Shown: piece after piece, positions 1-9,117 of the stretch
Position numbering within the stretch: position 1 is the stretch's first letter
Layout: each line of letters begins with the position of its first letter
NCBI RefSeq assembly: GCF_004352835.1
Contig: NZ_SJSB01000010.1
Coordinates: 84,149 to 148,148 of the forward strand
Length of the DNA stretch: 64,000 nucleotides
Origin: Marinomonas flavescens
GTDB lineage: Bacteria; Pseudomonadota; Gammaproteobacteria; Pseudomonadales; Marinomonadaceae
Direction of reading: 5' to 3'
Made by a program: the position numbers and the translations under genes
Notes under the pieces: model-generated
Told to the model about the DNA's origin: nothing
The model's input: only the letters and a program-made list of their open reading frames with translations
The model's database searches: none

Positions 1-141
1 ACCAAAGGTATCGTATTTATTCTCCGCCACACTTTCTTCGCTTGTTGCCGCCTCGTAGGCTTGATTTGCCGCCCATTTCGCGGTGTCAAAGCGCTTTTTT
101 AGTGCCTCTACGATGAGTTTATAAATCACTACTTTGTTCAT
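1..141 (-). CDS. GreA/GreB-like small protein, N-terminal part (gene runs off the window)
   Basis: The reverse strand is open from an ATG at 139-141 to the window edge and gives 47 residues starting MNKVVIYKLIVEALKKRF. The segment around residues 31-46 (ATSEESVAENKYDTFG) resembles small gammaproteobacterial proteins often annotated as GreA/GreB-like transcription factors, which have a helical coiled-coil N-terminus. The C-terminal two thirds lie outside the window, so the function cannot be checked. The assignment is from recalled family appearance only. Confidence 0.45.
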   Translation of the reverse strand, partial: MNKVVIYKLIVEALKKRFDTAKWAANQAYEAATSEESVAENKYDTFG

Positions 142-263
142 TTACTCTCACAACAATTATTGAATTAAGCTTTATCTATGAAGAACAACGTTTCGTCTCG
201 TTACGTGTATTGCCATTAGAGTGAGCAAAATATAAGGAAACGCGAATAAAACAAAAACCTGAA

Positions 264-292
264 TTGACAAAGTCAACTGAGGATATTATATT
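264..292 (+). promoter_or_regulatory. Sigma70-type promoter for the marR-SIP operon
   Basis: TTGACA (264-269) and TATATT (287-292) are separated by exactly 17 bp, close to the sigma70 consensus. Transcription would start near 299, just ahead of the MarR gene. The promoter is immediately followed by a Fur-box-like sequence. Confidence 0.65.
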
Positions 293-293
293 T

Positions 294-308
294 GATAATC
301 ATTATCAT
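294..308. promoter_or_regulatory. Fur-box-like operator
   Basis: GATAATCATTATCAT is a near-palindrome made of the GATAAT/ATTATC repeats typical of Fur-binding sites. It lies directly downstream of the -10 box, over the expected transcription start, where bound Fur-Fe(II) would block initiation. The second gene of the operon is a siderophore-interacting reductase, which fits iron control. Confidence 0.6.
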
Positions 309-325
309 TTCTGGTGAGCGACATT

Positions 326-748
326 ATGACAGTCACGTTAAGCGAATCACTACACCGACTCATTCATAGCTATAAGTCTGAGATCAAAGGCGCCATCAAC
401 AATTCTGATATGGCGCTCCATGTTGGTCATATTAGAGCATTAAAATGCGTTCAAAGAATCCCAAACTGCCATGCACAAAGCATTTCGCAAAAAATGGGGC
501 TCGATAAGTCACAAGTGACAAGAATGGTAAAAGAACTTCATAGCAAAGGACACATAGAAAAACGCCCTAATCCTGATAATCACAGAAGCCAACAACTAGT
601 GTTAACAAAATCAGGAAAACACATCCTAAATACCATGGTGACACTTGACGAAGCCACATCAGAAAAAATGGCACGAGGACTGACTGAACAACAGATAAAT
701 GATTTCAAACATTATGCAGAAATCATCACTAGTAATTTATGCGAATAA
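326..748 (+). CDS. MarR-family transcriptional regulator
   Basis: A 140-residue winged-helix regulator. The recognition region lies around residues 50-85 (ISQKMGLDKSQVTRMVKEL then the wing with KRPNPDNHRSQ), typical of MarR/SlyA proteins, which bind DNA as dimers and release it on ligand binding or oxidation. I chose ATG 326 because GGTGAG at 313-318 makes a Shine-Dalgarno at proper spacing. An upstream in-frame GTG at 314 has no ribosome site. It is the first gene of an apparent two-gene operon behind a Fur-box promoter, 23 bp before a ferric reductase, so it probably regulates iron or siderophore metabolism. The ligand is unknown. Confidence 0.85.
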   Translation: MTVTLSESLHRLIHSYKSEIKGAINNSDMALHVGHIRALKCVQRIPNCHAQSISQKMGLDKSQVTRMVKELHSKGHIEKRPNPDNHRSQQLVLTKSGKHILNTMVTLDEATSEKMARGLTEQQINDFKHYAEIITSNLCE

Positions 749-771
749 TACAATATATCCAGGAGAAACTT

Positions 772-1506
772 ATGAGCAGACCACAACCAAGAGAACTTAC
801 TGTCATCAGCACGACCTTGGTGACACCGCACATGTTAAGAGTCACGTTAGGCGGAGAGAATATTACCACCATGCCGGAAAACCAAGAAAGCGGCCATGTG
901 AAACTTATTTTCCCTAGTGAGAGCGGTCGTTTAATGCGCACTTACACCATACGTAAACAGCGCGCCGATGCCATCGACATTGACTTCATGTTGCATGATG
1001 ACTCAGGCCCAGCCTGTTCGTGGGCAAAAAACGCAAAAGCTGGCGACCGCATCTTAGTTGGTGGTCCTGGCCCTAAAAAAATGATTGAAGATTCAGCCCA
1101 ATGGCAATTACTGATTGGCGACATGACTGCCCTACCAGCGATCAGCGTCAACCTTGAAACCCTACCGGCAGACGCAAAAGGCTATGCGGTAATCGAAGTT
1201 GTGTCTGAAGAAGACATTCAACCACTCAAACACCCAGCTGGAATCGAACTTAAATGGGTTGTTAATGCCCACCCTGGCAGTAACGACCTTGCGCTACTAG
1301 AACAAGTTAAAGCGCTAGAGTGGTTATCAGACGATATTTCCGTGTGGGCCGCCTGTGAATTTGGCAGCATGAAAGCATTACGTCGCTTCTTTAAAGACGA
1401 GAAGAAAGTCGAAAAAACAAACCTGTACATTTCCAGCTACTGGAAACAAGGCAGCAATGAAGATCAGCACAAAGCGGTAAAACGCGCGGATGCGGAAGCC
1501 GCTTAA
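772..1506 (+). CDS. Siderophore-interacting protein (FAD-dependent ferric-chelate reductase)
   Basis: A 244-residue protein of the ViuB/YqjH/SIP family. These are cytoplasmic flavoproteins that reduce ferric siderophores with NAD(P)H to release iron. The FAD-binding strand motif RTYTIRKQ (about residues 54-61) is followed by a DFMLHDD segment and GPGPKK, then a C-terminal nucleotide-binding-like domain with WAACEFGSMKALRRFF. ATG 772 is preceded by AGGAG; an in-frame ATG at 739 lies inside the end of the MarR gene and lacks a ribosome site. It is co-transcribed with the MarR regulator and ends at a strong bidirectional terminator. Confidence 0.85.
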   Translation: MSRPQPRELTVISTTLVTPHMLRVTLGGENITTMPENQESGHVKLIFPSESGRLMRTYTIRKQRADAIDIDFMLHDDSGPACSWAKNAKAGDRILVGGPGPKKMIEDSAQWQLLIGDMTALPAISVNLETLPADAKGYAVIEVVSEEDIQPLKHPAGIELKWVVNAHPGSNDLALLEQVKALEWLSDDISVWAACEFGSMKALRRFFKDEKKVEKTNLYISSYWKQGSNEDQHKAVKRADAEAA

Positions 1507-1538
1507 TCCGCTACGCAAAAAAGCAACATCAAAACAAA

Positions 1539-1578
1539 AAAACCAGCACCATGAGATAGGTTCATGATGCTGGTTTTT
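1539..1578. terminator. Bidirectional intrinsic terminator
   Basis: A 16-bp stem with one mismatch (arms 1539-1554 and 1562-1577, core AACCAGCA/TGCTGGTT) has a 7-nt loop and T-runs on both strands. It separates the convergent SIP gene and cysN and can serve both. Confidence 0.9.
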
Positions 1579-1634
1579 ATTAGATTATAACGTTTAGCCT
1601 GAAACGCTCAGACTAAACCATTTAGCATAAAGCG

Positions 1635-3248
1635 TTATAAACGCACTTGCTCAATAATCAACTCAATCACATCATCCACTTTCGTTTCAACGATCGCCGA
1701 GTCGGCAATGCTGGCATCTGCTACTAGTAAAGTAACGCCTGTTTCACGTATTAATGCCACTTCAGCCGCCGTCGCATTGGCTTTTGCTAATGCCACCACA
1801 CCTTGACGCAACAACAATCTCTCAACAGAATGACCATGAGCCAATACCTCTGCAGACAAGGCAATAACCGCTGGCTTTTGACCAAGACGAGCCGCACGAT
1901 CTTCTGCACTCACTACTGTGTCTTCATCTAAATCCGCAATCGACTCTTCAACCATACCGGCACCAACAGTGACGTTGGTAAGGCGATCGATCACAATCAA
2001 GGCGCCAGTAAAACGACTATTGGTGTATTCATCAAACGCGACTGGCGCGTCAAATTGAATCACACAATCGCCAATACCATTTAACTCAAGCGCTTCGATG
2101 GCGCTGGTTTCCAACGTATTCACATCGACGCGATGATTAAAGTGGTGCACTTTACCCGGTACCGTTTGTGTGCCCAATTTAAAGTCATACAACTTACCCG
2201 GCACTAATGGCTGATCCGCCATCCAAACAACCGATGCTCGTAACGCTGAAGAGATAAGCGGCTCTTGATCTAGATGAGACAGCATGTCGCCACGACTGAT
2301 GTCGATTTCGTCTTCTAGCGTGATGGTCACCGCTTGACCGGCTTTCGCAGACTCAAGGTTGCCATCATAAGTAACAATTTCTGCTACTTTGGATTTTTTA
2401 CCTGACGGCAATGCAACGATCTCATCCCCTGGTTTCACAACGCCTGCGGCTATGGTGCCGGAGAAGCCTCGAAAATCCAGATTTGGACGGTTAACATACT
2501 GCACAGGCAGACGGAATGCGTCGCGTTTCACATCACGATTGATTTGCACGGTTTCCAAGATAGCCATTAACGGCTTACCTTGGTACCAAGGTGTGCTCTC
2601 AGAGGCGTTTACCACGTTGTCGCCACGCAATGCCGACAGCGGCACAAATTGAATATCTTGTGGTTTACGGTCACCTAATTGCTCAACAAACGTCAAATAA
2701 TCGGCTTGGATTTCGTTGTATTTCTGCTCTGAGAAATCTACTAGATCCATTTTGTTTATGGCAACGACAACGTGCTTAATGCCCAACAACGCCGCAATAT
2801 AAGAGTGACGACGCGTTTGCGTTTGCACGCCATAACGCGCATCAATCAAGATAATAGCCAAGTCACAAGTCGACGCGCCAGTGGCCATGTTGCGAGTGTA
2901 TTGCTCGTGCCCTGGTGTGTCTGCGATGATAAACTTGCGTTTTTCAGTTGAGAAATAACGGTACGCCACATCAATGGTAATGCCCTGCTCGCGTTCCGCT
3001 TGCAAGCCATCTACCAGCAGTGCCAAATCGATTTCTTCGCCTTGCGTACCAGATTTTTTACTGTCGCGTTTTACGGCATCTAAATGATCTTCATAAATCA
3101 ATTTAGAGTCATGCAGCAAGCGGCCAATAAGGGTACTTTTACCATCATCTACGTTGCCACAAGTCAGTAGGCGCAGTAGGTCTTTTTCTTCATGTTGTTT
3201 CAAATAACCAAGTATGTCTTGGCTGATCAATTCTGACTGGTGAGACAT
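1635..3248 (-). CDS. cysN: Sulfate adenylyltransferase subunit 1 (GTPase), with an atypical C-terminal tail
   Basis: CysN is the regulatory GTPase of ATP sulfurylase; with CysD it makes adenosine 5'-phosphosulfate (APS) from sulfate and ATP. All GTPase motifs are present: GNVDDGKST (31-39), DTPGHEQ (110-116), NKMD (165-168) and SAL (205-207), followed by the EF-Tu-like barrel to about residue 435. The 537-residue protein is about 60 residues longer than E. coli CysN. The last 93 residues begin RLGQKPAVI, as the APS-kinase part of CysNC fusions does, but lack the GxSGxGKS P-loop and so look like a degenerate kinase. It follows cysD by 25 bp and ends at the shared terminator. Confidence 0.95.
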   Translation of the reverse strand: MSHQSELISQDILGYLKQHEEKDLLRLLTCGNVDDGKSTLIGRLLHDSKLIYEDHLDAVKRDSKKSGTQGEEIDLALLVDGLQAEREQGITIDVAYRYFSTEKRKFIIADTPGHEQYTRNMATGASTCDLAIILIDARYGVQTQTRRHSYIAALLGIKHVVVAINKMDLVDFSEQKYNEIQADYLTFVEQLGDRKPQDIQFVPLSALRGDNVVNASESTPWYQGKPLMAILETVQINRDVKRDAFRLPVQYVNRPNLDFRGFSGTIAAGVVKPGDEIVALPSGKKSKVAEIVTYDGNLESAKAGQAVTITLEDEIDISRGDMLSHLDQEPLISSALRASVVWMADQPLVPGKLYDFKLGTQTVPGKVHHFNHRVDVNTLETSAIEALELNGIGDCVIQFDAPVAFDEYTNSRFTGALIVIDRLTNVTVGAGMVEESIADLDEDTVVSAEDRAARLGQKPAVIALSAEVLAHGHSVERLLLRQGVVALAKANATAAEVALIRETGVTLLVADASIADSAIVETKVDDVIELIIEQVRL

Positions 3249-3273
3249 TCTTCACTCCAAACTTACTTCAAAC

Positions 3274-4179
3274 TTAAAAGTAGCCCTGTTTTTTCTTCTC
3301 TTCCATAGACCCTGCCGAGTCATGGTCGATCATTCTGCCTTGGCGCTCTGAACTGGTCGTTAGCAGCATTTCCTGAATGATTTCAGGTAATGAATCCGCT
3401 TCTGACTCAACCGCACCCGTCAATGGGTAACAGCCTAGTGTTCGAAAGCGTACTGACTTCATTTCAGGTACTTCACCATTCAAAGGCATGCGTTCATCGT
3501 CAACCATGATCAAGGTACCATCACGCTCAACAACCGGACGCTTAGCAGAGAAGTAAAGAGGAACAATCGGAATACTCTCTAAATAGATGTATTGCCAGAT
3601 ATCCAGTTCAGTCCAGTTAGATAATGGGAAAACACGAATGCTCTCGCCTTTATTGACTTTGCCGTTATAGATATTCCACAACTCTGGACGTTGGTTTTTT
3701 GGGTCCCAACGGTGTTGCTTATCACGGAAAGAATAGACGCGCTCTTTGGCACGAGATTTCTCTTCGTCACGGCGCGCGCCACCAAAGGCCGCATCAAAAC
3801 CATATTTGTCTAATGCTTGCTTTAGACCTTGAGTCTTCATTACATCGGTGTGTGTTGCGCTACCGTGAGTGAATGGCCCAATGCCTTGTTCAATCCCTTC
3901 TTGGTTTTGATGAACAATCAGTTCTAACCCTAATTTCGCGACCAATTCGTCACGGAAGGTAATCATTTCTTTGAATTTCCAACCTGTGTCCACATGCATT
4001 AGTGGAAACGGAGGTTTACCAGGATAGAATGCTTTCATGGCAAGGTGCAGCATTACCGCTGAGTCTTTACCAATGGAATAAAGCATTACTGGATTGTCAA
4101 ATTCAGCAGCAACTTCACGAATAATGTGAATGCTTTCAGCTTCTAGCTGTTTTAGGTGAGTCAGTCTTGCCTCTGTCAT
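3274..4179 (-). CDS. cysD: Sulfate adenylyltransferase subunit 2
   Basis: The catalytic PP-loop subunit of ATP sulfurylase, 301 residues, the usual length. The pyrophosphatase loop [13 protein letters not shown] is near residues 36-48. The conserved [19 protein letters not shown] and the C-terminal [16 protein letters not shown] are intact. It is the first gene of the cysDN operon, and an inverted repeat about 45 bp upstream may be an operator. Confidence 0.97.
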   Translation of the reverse strand: MTEARLTHLKQLEAESIHIIREVAAEFDNPVMLYSIGKDSAVMLHLAMKAFYPGKPPFPLMHVDTGWKFKEMITFRDELVAKLGLELIVHQNQEGIEQGIGPFTHGSATHTDVMKTQGLKQALDKYGFDAAFGGARRDEEKSRAKERVYSFRDKQHRWDPKNQRPELWNIYNGKVNKGESIRVFPLSNWTELDIWQYIYLESIPIVPLYFSAKRPVVERDGTLIMVDDERMPLNGEVPEMKSVRFRTLGCYPLTGAVESEADSLPEIIQEMLLTTSSERQGRMIDHDSAGSMEEKKKQGYF

Positions 4180-4222
4180 AATTTCCCATCTCTGTTGTAT
4201 GGCTGAGCATTTATTTTTTCAC

Positions 4223-4244
4223 TATAACATGCATTTACGTTATA
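4223..4244. promoter_or_regulatory. Inverted repeat upstream of cysD, candidate operator
   Basis: TATAAC (4223-4228) and GTTATA (4239-4244) form perfect 6-bp arms 10 bp apart in the cysD promoter region. A LysR-type regulator such as CysB would be the natural candidate, but there is no direct evidence for it. Confidence 0.3.
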
Positions 4245-4286
4245 AAAACCAATACAACTAGACCGAATTGATATATTGATATTTAA

Positions 4287-4309
4287 AAAGGCTCATAAGC
4301 TGAGCCTTT
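4287..4309 (-). terminator. Intrinsic terminator of trhP
   Basis: The 9-bp stem AAAGGCTCA/TGAGCCTTT has a 5-nt loop. On the minus strand it is followed by a T-run, 35 bp after the trhP stop codon. Confidence 0.85.
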
Positions 4310-4343
4310 ATAGAAAACCAACATACAACCAAATTTGGGATTC

Positions 4344-5690
4344 TTAAGCGTTCGGTAAATTTCTCATTATTAAGCCATACTCAAGCCCTTCAGGCCTTAC
4401 AGGCATTGGGATACGAACTACATGACCAGACCCTGGAGCCACATTCACTCGCTCCCCTTTTCTATTTTCTATTACCTTTAATTCGATCAATTGACTCCCC
4501 GATGGCGTCATCAGCTCTAAACTATCACCCACTTGGAAACGGTTTTTTACCTCTACGGTCAGCCAACCGTTATGCCAATCTGACATTTCTCCAACAAACT
4601 GTTGCTGTGTTGATAGGGAATTCCCATGTTGATAATTCTGATACTTGTCATGCACATGCCGACGATAAAAACCTTCCGTGTAACCCCGATGCGCCAACCC
4701 CTCTAATTTATCCATTAACCCCATATCAAACGCTTTGCCATAGGTTGCATCATCAATGGCTTGACGATAGAGCTGAGCGGTACGAGCTGCGTAGAAATGT
4801 GATTTTGTGCGACCTTCGATTTTTAATGAATGCACGCCCATTTCTATCAACTTTTCAACGTGCTGGATGGCCCGTAAATCTCGACTGTTCATAATGTAAG
4901 TGCCGTGCTCATCTTCAAAAGCGGGCATAAACTCCCCTTCACGCCCCTGCTCTCGTAACAACACCACTTCATCAAACGGCTTGCCCATGCCCAGCGTTGT
5001 TTGGTCTTTAGGATCAAAAAGTTGGGCGCCTAAATGACTATTATCAGCGGGTACTATGTCGCCACTGATGTCTTCTCTCGCGGCTTTTACATCGTATTGC
5101 CAGCGGCAAGAATTAGTACACGAACCTTGGTTTGGATCGCGGCGATTGAAATAACCAGACAACAAACAACGCCCAGAATAGGCAATGCACAAGGAACCAT
5201 GCACAAAGGTTTCAATTTCCATGTCTGGCACCATGGTACGGATTTCACCAATTTCTTCTAACGACAACTCCCGCGAAAGAATCACGCGACTCAAGCCATA
5301 GTCACGCCAAAATTTCACCGTCGCCCAGTTCACGGCATTGGCCTGTACGGACAAATGAATCGGCATCTCAGGAAATTTTTCTTTGACCAACATCATCATG
5401 CCAGGGTCCGACATAATGAGCGCGTCTGGCCCCATTTCAATTACGGGTTCGATGTCTTTAAGGTAGGTTTTGATTTTGGCATTGTGTGGCGCAATGTTGC
5501 TCGCCACATACAGCTGTTTACCTTGCTGATGAGCTTCTTCGATGCCGACCGCTAAGTTCGCCATATCAAAGTCATTGTTGCGCACCCGCAAACTATAACG
5601 CGGCTGTCCGGCGTAAACGGCATCGGAGCCATAGGCGAACGCATAGCGCATGTTTTTAAGCGTACCGGCAGGAGAAAGTAATTCGGTCAT
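4344..5690 (-). CDS. trhP: U32-family tRNA hydroxylation protein TrhP (YegQ)
   Basis: A 448-residue U32 'peptidase' family protein matching the length of E. coli YegQ/TrhP. That protein acts in prephenate-dependent formation of 5-hydroxyuridine at position 34 of tRNAs and is probably not a protease. It starts MTELLSPAGTLKNMRYAFAY, carries the U32 signature around ETFVHGSLCIAYSGRCLLSG, and has a cysteine cluster SGRCLLSGY...GSCTNSCRW. I chose ATG 5690, which gives the family start; an in-frame extension to 5792 runs into the neighbour's terminator. It is monocistronic between two terminators. Confidence 0.88.
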   Translation of the reverse strand: MTELLSPAGTLKNMRYAFAYGSDAVYAGQPRYSLRVRNNDFDMANLAVGIEEAHQQGKQLYVASNIAPHNAKIKTYLKDIEPVIEMGPDALIMSDPGMMMLVKEKFPEMPIHLSVQANAVNWATVKFWRDYGLSRVILSRELSLEEIGEIRTMVPDMEIETFVHGSLCIAYSGRCLLSGYFNRRDPNQGSCTNSCRWQYDVKAAREDISGDIVPADNSHLGAQLFDPKDQTTLGMGKPFDEVVLLREQGREGEFMPAFEDEHGTYIMNSRDLRAIQHVEKLIEMGVHSLKIEGRTKSHFYAARTAQLYRQAIDDATYGKAFDMGLMDKLEGLAHRGYTEGFYRRHVHDKYQNYQHGNSLSTQQQFVGEMSDWHNGWLTVEVKNRFQVGDSLELMTPSGSQLIELKVIENRKGERVNVAPGSGHVVRIPMPVRPEGLEYGLIMRNLPNA

Positions 5691-5764
5691 AACGTCACTA
5701 ATCTTGATTGGAATGAATGCGCGCATTCTACCCAAACTCTTCTGTGACGCTATTTGAGGCAATA

Positions 5765-5789
5765 AAAAAGGCCGAACAAGTCGGCCTTT
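5765..5789 (-). terminator. Intrinsic terminator after the coiled-coil membrane protein gene
   Basis: The 9-bp stem AAAGGCCGA/TCGGCCTTT (5767-5775, 5781-5789) is followed on the minus strand by a T-run. It lies 18 bp beyond the stop at 5807. Confidence 0.88.
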
Positions 5790-5806
5790 CAATGATTCAA
5801 ATCAAT

Positions 5807-6736
5807 CTAATTTGATTCTGTATTCAACTGCTGCTGCAGTAATAGCTGGTTAATCTGTTTATTCAAGCGAAGCATTTGTGCATTCATTTGTGACCGGAAG
5901 GCATCATTTGAGTCTATCGCATCTTGATATTTTTTAAGCGTCTGCTTAATGTTTGACAGCTCTGCGGCACTCAGGCCAGCAGAATTGTTCGCAAGCGACT
6001 TAACCTTCTTCTGTAATGAATCAATATCTTGCGACGCTTGATCAAGACTTAATGCTTGCGCCTCGTCATTACCTTTTTGTAAAGCCACCTCTTTCTCTAA
6101 GCTTGCTTGCTTATCTAATGCCGCCGCTAACTGTTTCGTTAATGGTTTGACCGTTTTATCAATCTCGGCAACGGAGGTGATTAACTTATTGTAATTTGCT
6201 TCCAAATCATTGAACGCATTATTTTGAATCGCGATTCTTTGTGTTTGAGTTGAAACCGCATCGTTCATAATAGACAGCTTTTTCTGCATCGCCGTAATAG
6301 CATCGGAGTGATCCGAAAGCGTTTTGCGATTTGTATCATAAGCAATGGCCCAAAGCTTACGAATCTCACTGTCGTGATTCTTTAACGTTTGTTCAACGGT
6401 TTCGCCTTGTTTGTTGGCTGACACGTCTGCTGCTAATAATTGATGATCAAGGTTTTCAATCTTCCCTTTGGTACCCGATAACTCCTCACGCAGCTGCAGG
6501 TTTTGTTGCCAAAGCCAGTAGCCCGCTCCAGCGGCAGCGGCTAAAATCAAAATAAGCAGTATATAGAGGCCTGTTAATTTTGGCTTTCTATAGACGACAT
6601 TACCCGTAGGTACTGACGCTCTTGCAGGTGGAGGGTTAAGCCGGCGCTTAGGTGTACTTGATGATGGCCTTCTGTCGCTAACTTCATCTTGGTCTAGCTT
6701 AAGGCTTGGAATATCTACGTCTTCGTCTCTAGGCAT
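5807..6736 (-). CDS. Coiled-coil membrane protein of unknown function
   Basis: 309 residues, no recognised family. The layout is a charged, proline-rich cytoplasmic N-terminus (about 1-52), a single transmembrane helix (about 55-77, LYILLILILAAAAGAGYWLW), then a long low-complexity heptad-rich region of about 230 residues rich in Q, N, K and L. The lack of a signal peptide and the positive residues before the helix suggest an N-in, C-out inner-membrane protein with a periplasmic coiled coil. It is monocistronic and divergent from sodB. Confidence 0.75.
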   Translation of the reverse strand: MPRDEDVDIPSLKLDQDEVSDRRPSSSTPKRRLNPPPARASVPTGNVVYRKPKLTGLYILLILILAAAAGAGYWLWQQNLQLREELSGTKGKIENLDHQLLAADVSANKQGETVEQTLKNHDSEIRKLWAIAYDTNRKTLSDHSDAITAMQKKLSIMNDAVSTQTQRIAIQNNAFNDLEANYNKLITSVAEIDKTVKPLTKQLAAALDKQASLEKEVALQKGNDEAQALSLDQASQDIDSLQKKVKSLANNSAGLSAAELSNIKQTLKKYQDAIDSNDAFRSQMNAQMLRLNKQINQLLLQQQLNTESN

Positions 6737-6844
6737 GGAAATCTTATGTCTTCGCTATTAATAAAAATTATGGAATTAATAACCATACAAACTTAATGAA
6801 TATTATCTTCCAAAGTTCGATGCTACTATATAAGCACCATTAAC

Positions 6845-6860
6845 TGCTTGATAACAAGCA
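6845..6860. promoter_or_regulatory. Inverted repeat in the sodB promoter region
   Basis: TGCTTG-ATAA-CAAGCA is a perfect 6-bp dyad 32 bp before the sodB start. It could be a regulator site or a 5'-UTR hairpin, since a T5 run follows. Nothing in the sequence tells which. Confidence 0.3.
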
Positions 6861-6892
6861 TTTTTCGTTAATATAAAGCAAGGAGAATAGAA

Positions 6893-7477
6893 ATGGCTTT
6901 TGAATTACCCGCTCTTCCTTTTGCCAAAGATGCACTAGAGCCGCACATGTCTGTAGAGACACTTGAGTACCACTACGGTAAACATCACAATACTTACGTA
7001 GTAAAACTTAACGGCTTGATTCCTGGTACTGAATACGAAAACAAATCTCTAGAAGAGATTATCACTTCAGCACCAGCTGGTGGCGTTTTCAACAACGCTG
7101 CTCAAATCTGGAACCACACTTTCTTCTGGAATAGCTTAAGCCCTAATGGCGGCGGCGAACCAACTGGCGCACTGGCTGATGCCATCAATGCAAAATGGGG
7201 TTCTTTTGCTAAATTCCAAGAAGCATTCAATGACAAAGCAGTGAACAACTTCGGTTCTAGCTGGACTTGGCTAGTGAAAACTGCAGACGGATCTTTAGAC
7301 ATTGTTAATACTAGCAACGCTGGTACTCCAATGACTGATGGCCTAACAGCAATTATCACAGTTGATTTGTGGGAACACGCTTACTACATTGATTACCGCA
7401 ATGTACGTCCTGACTACCTTAAAGGTTTCTGGGCATTGGCTAACTGGGAATTTGCAGCAGCAAACTTCTCAGCTTAA
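6893..7477 (+). CDS. sodB: Iron superoxide dismutase
   Basis: A 194-residue cytoplasmic Fe-SOD, close to E. coli SodB in length and sequence. The metal ligands are visible: His27 (EYHYGKHH), His75 ([12 protein letters not shown]), and Asp and His in [14 protein letters not shown] near residues 158-162. GGEPTG and [10 protein letters not shown] are typical of the Fe type. AAGGAG precedes ATG 6893, and a strong terminator follows 23 bp after the stop, so the gene stands alone. Confidence 0.97.
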   Translation: MAFELPALPFAKDALEPHMSVETLEYHYGKHHNTYVVKLNGLIPGTEYENKSLEEIITSAPAGGVFNNAAQIWNHTFFWNSLSPNGGGEPTGALADAINAKWGSFAKFQEAFNDKAVNNFGSSWTWLVKTADGSLDIVNTSNAGTPMTDGLTAIITVDLWEHAYYIDYRNVRPDYLKGFWALANWEFAAANFSA

Positions 7478-7500
7478 GTCACATTTACGATATGCAGTCA

Positions 7501-7527
7501 AAACGCGGCTTATGCCGCGTTTTTTTA
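7501..7527 (+). terminator. Intrinsic terminator of sodB
   Basis: The stem AAACGCGGC/GCCGCGTTT has a 4-nt loop and is followed by a T-run. It lies between the convergent sodB and TerB-like genes. Confidence 0.9.
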
Positions 7528-7538
7528 TTGCTCAAAAA

Positions 7539-7982
7539 CTACTCAGCTTCTATTTCCGCTTGTACCGACAATTTTGCCTGAATAAATTCTGAATGCGGCA
7601 TAAAGAGCAACTCACTAATACGACGTATGCGATGGTCTTCATAAGCGTCCACAACACCGTCTGCAAAAGCGACTCGCCACAAGCCTTTTACAAGCTCGAC
7701 TTTTTGCTCTACCGATGCACTTTCATTAATGACTTTAGTAAATTGATAAAGGTCATTAGCGTTTGAAACGCCTGCTTTTGCCTCTTCATACAAAGTATCA
7801 ATTTCGTCTTCTAAATCCGTTTCTTCACGTAAAAAACGTTTGACCTGCTCAACTTCACGGTCATTTATTTCATCGTCCGCCATCATAACTTCCAGCAGCA
7901 ACGCGGCGATCGCCTCTTGATAACTAATGCGCTTTTCTGGCTCTACAGAAATTTGAAATAAAACTTTTAAGGCTTGAAACAT
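7539..7982 (-). CDS. TerB-family protein
   Basis: A 147-residue, all-helical acidic protein of the tellurite-resistance TerB type (COG4103-like). It has two related acidic helical motifs, ADDEINDREVEQVKRFL (about 35-51) and ADGVVDAYEDHRIRRI (about 108-123), which are the metal-binding-like repeats of TerB. No other ter genes are nearby, so this is a stand-alone housekeeping version of unknown role. Its start overlaps the end of the upstream gene by 16 bp, so the two are translationally coupled. Confidence 0.75.
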   Translation of the reverse strand: MFQALKVLFQISVEPEKRISYQEAIAALLLEVMMADDEINDREVEQVKRFLREETDLEDEIDTLYEEAKAGVSNANDLYQFTKVINESASVEQKVELVKGLWRVAFADGVVDAYEDHRIRRISELLFMPHSEFIQAKLSVQAEIEAE

Positions 7983-8470
7983 GCATTCTCCGGGATATTA
8001 TTAATTGAATGGCGCAGCTCGTCGATTAATACATTTGGAAATTGACGATAATCTAAGTATGGGCACCAAATATAATTCGGCGTCAAAAAGGCAACATGTC
8101 GCTGCCCTAACGTAGTCGCCTCATCTGCAATGACGATTTCGTCTCGAAATCCATTGCCAACAATAAACGTGATTCCTGTTATCAGTTTTAGCTGTTCAGC
8201 ATCGAAGATGATAGTGACATTGCCCGACAACATTTCATCACGCCATTGTCGCCAGTCCTCAAGCTTTGGCACCGTTAACTTTGACATTATGGTTAAAATT
8301 TTTCGCCAATGATTGCCATTTAGATTAATAAGCTCAGACACATATTCCGCTACCAGCCCTTCTTCCATACTCTTTAATGGCAATATAGGCTTGTTTGGTA
8401 AAAGAAATACATAATCGGCTTCCCCTAATGGCACTCCGATATTTTTAGCTGGATCTTGCTCTGTACTCAT
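7967..8470 (-). CDS. Conserved-looking hypothetical protein
   Basis: 167 residues, no family recognised with confidence. It begins MSTEQDPAKNIGVPLGEADY, contains LNGNHWRKILTIMSKL and a C-terminal half with GNGFRDEIVIADEAT and YIWCPYLDYRQFPN, and has no signal peptide or membrane segment. ATG 8470 was chosen over an in-frame GTG at 8494. It overlaps the TerB-like gene by 16 bp, suggesting a joint function that I cannot name. Confidence 0.7.
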   Translation of the reverse strand: MSTEQDPAKNIGVPLGEADYVFLLPNKPILPLKSMEEGLVAEYVSELINLNGNHWRKILTIMSKLTVPKLEDWRQWRDEMLSGNVTIIFDAEQLKLITGITFIVGNGFRDEIVIADEATTLGQRHVAFLTPNYIWCPYLDYRQFPNVLIDELRHSINNIPENACFKP

Positions 8471-8708
8471 TAACTTACAAAACCTCTGTGCCACATCATT
8501 AAAAGAGCGTTAACTTAATTACTGCATTGAAGAACATTTTAATCTAAGTAGTCTATCAGATTTAGGATATCCGAGTTACTTTGGTCAAGACTGTGCACTA
8601 AGGCAATCATCTCTAGAATATATTGTAACAAGGAATAGTTTTTATATTAGATTTAGCTTATATTTAACAATAACATTAGAAACAACTAATATTAATGAGG
8701 CACCACAA

Positions 8709-9107
8709 ATGACTTCTATTTTTAACCCATTGGCTGGCGGACTCCTAATCGGGCTCGCCGCTGCCATTTACCTTATCACAACCGGAAAAGTACTTGGCAT
8801 AAGCGGAATACTATCCCAAGCTTTGTTCCAACAAAAAAGGTTCATCCCTTTGGTTTTTCTAGTCGGCTTAGTCATCGGTGGCAGCGCCTACGGAACACTA
8901 ACAAACCAAACCGTTCCTTTCCCTGATGTCAGAAGCCCGTTTTTATTGATCATTTCAGGCTTACTTGTTGGTTACGGCACACGATTAGGAAGCGGCTGCA
9001 CTAGTGGTCACGGGGTTTGCGGACTTGCTCGTTTATCACCGCGCTCTATTGTCGCGACCGGAATTTTTATGGCGACTGCCATTATAACCGTCTACTTTAC
9101 AAAATAA
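8709..9107 (+). CDS. YeeE/YedE-family sulfur transporter, first half
   Basis: A 132-residue membrane protein with four likely helices and the YeeE/YedE (DUF395) signature GSGCTSGHGVCGLARLSPRS at about residues 93-112. The cysteine in that motif handles thiosulfate or sulfide-type substrates in the YeeE family. It is half the size of a fused YeeE and is paired with a second half 10 bp downstream. It starts at ATG 8709 after an AT-rich, gene-free 240-bp gap. Confidence 0.85.
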   Translation: MTSIFNPLAGGLLIGLAAAIYLITTGKVLGISGILSQALFQQKRFIPLVFLVGLVIGGSAYGTLTNQTVPFPDVRSPFLLIISGLLVGYGTRLGSGCTSGHGVCGLARLSPRSIVATGIFMATAIITVYFTK

Positions 9108-9117
9108 GGAAACCACT

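Noticed and set aside
4406..4894. 162-codon plus-strand ORF
   Set aside because: It is antisense to trhP, whose family match is strong; composition fits a shadow frame.
7539..8470. Tellurite-resistance island suggested by the TerB-like protein
   Set aside because: No terA, terC, terD or terZ genes are nearby; single TerB-like proteins are common housekeeping genes.
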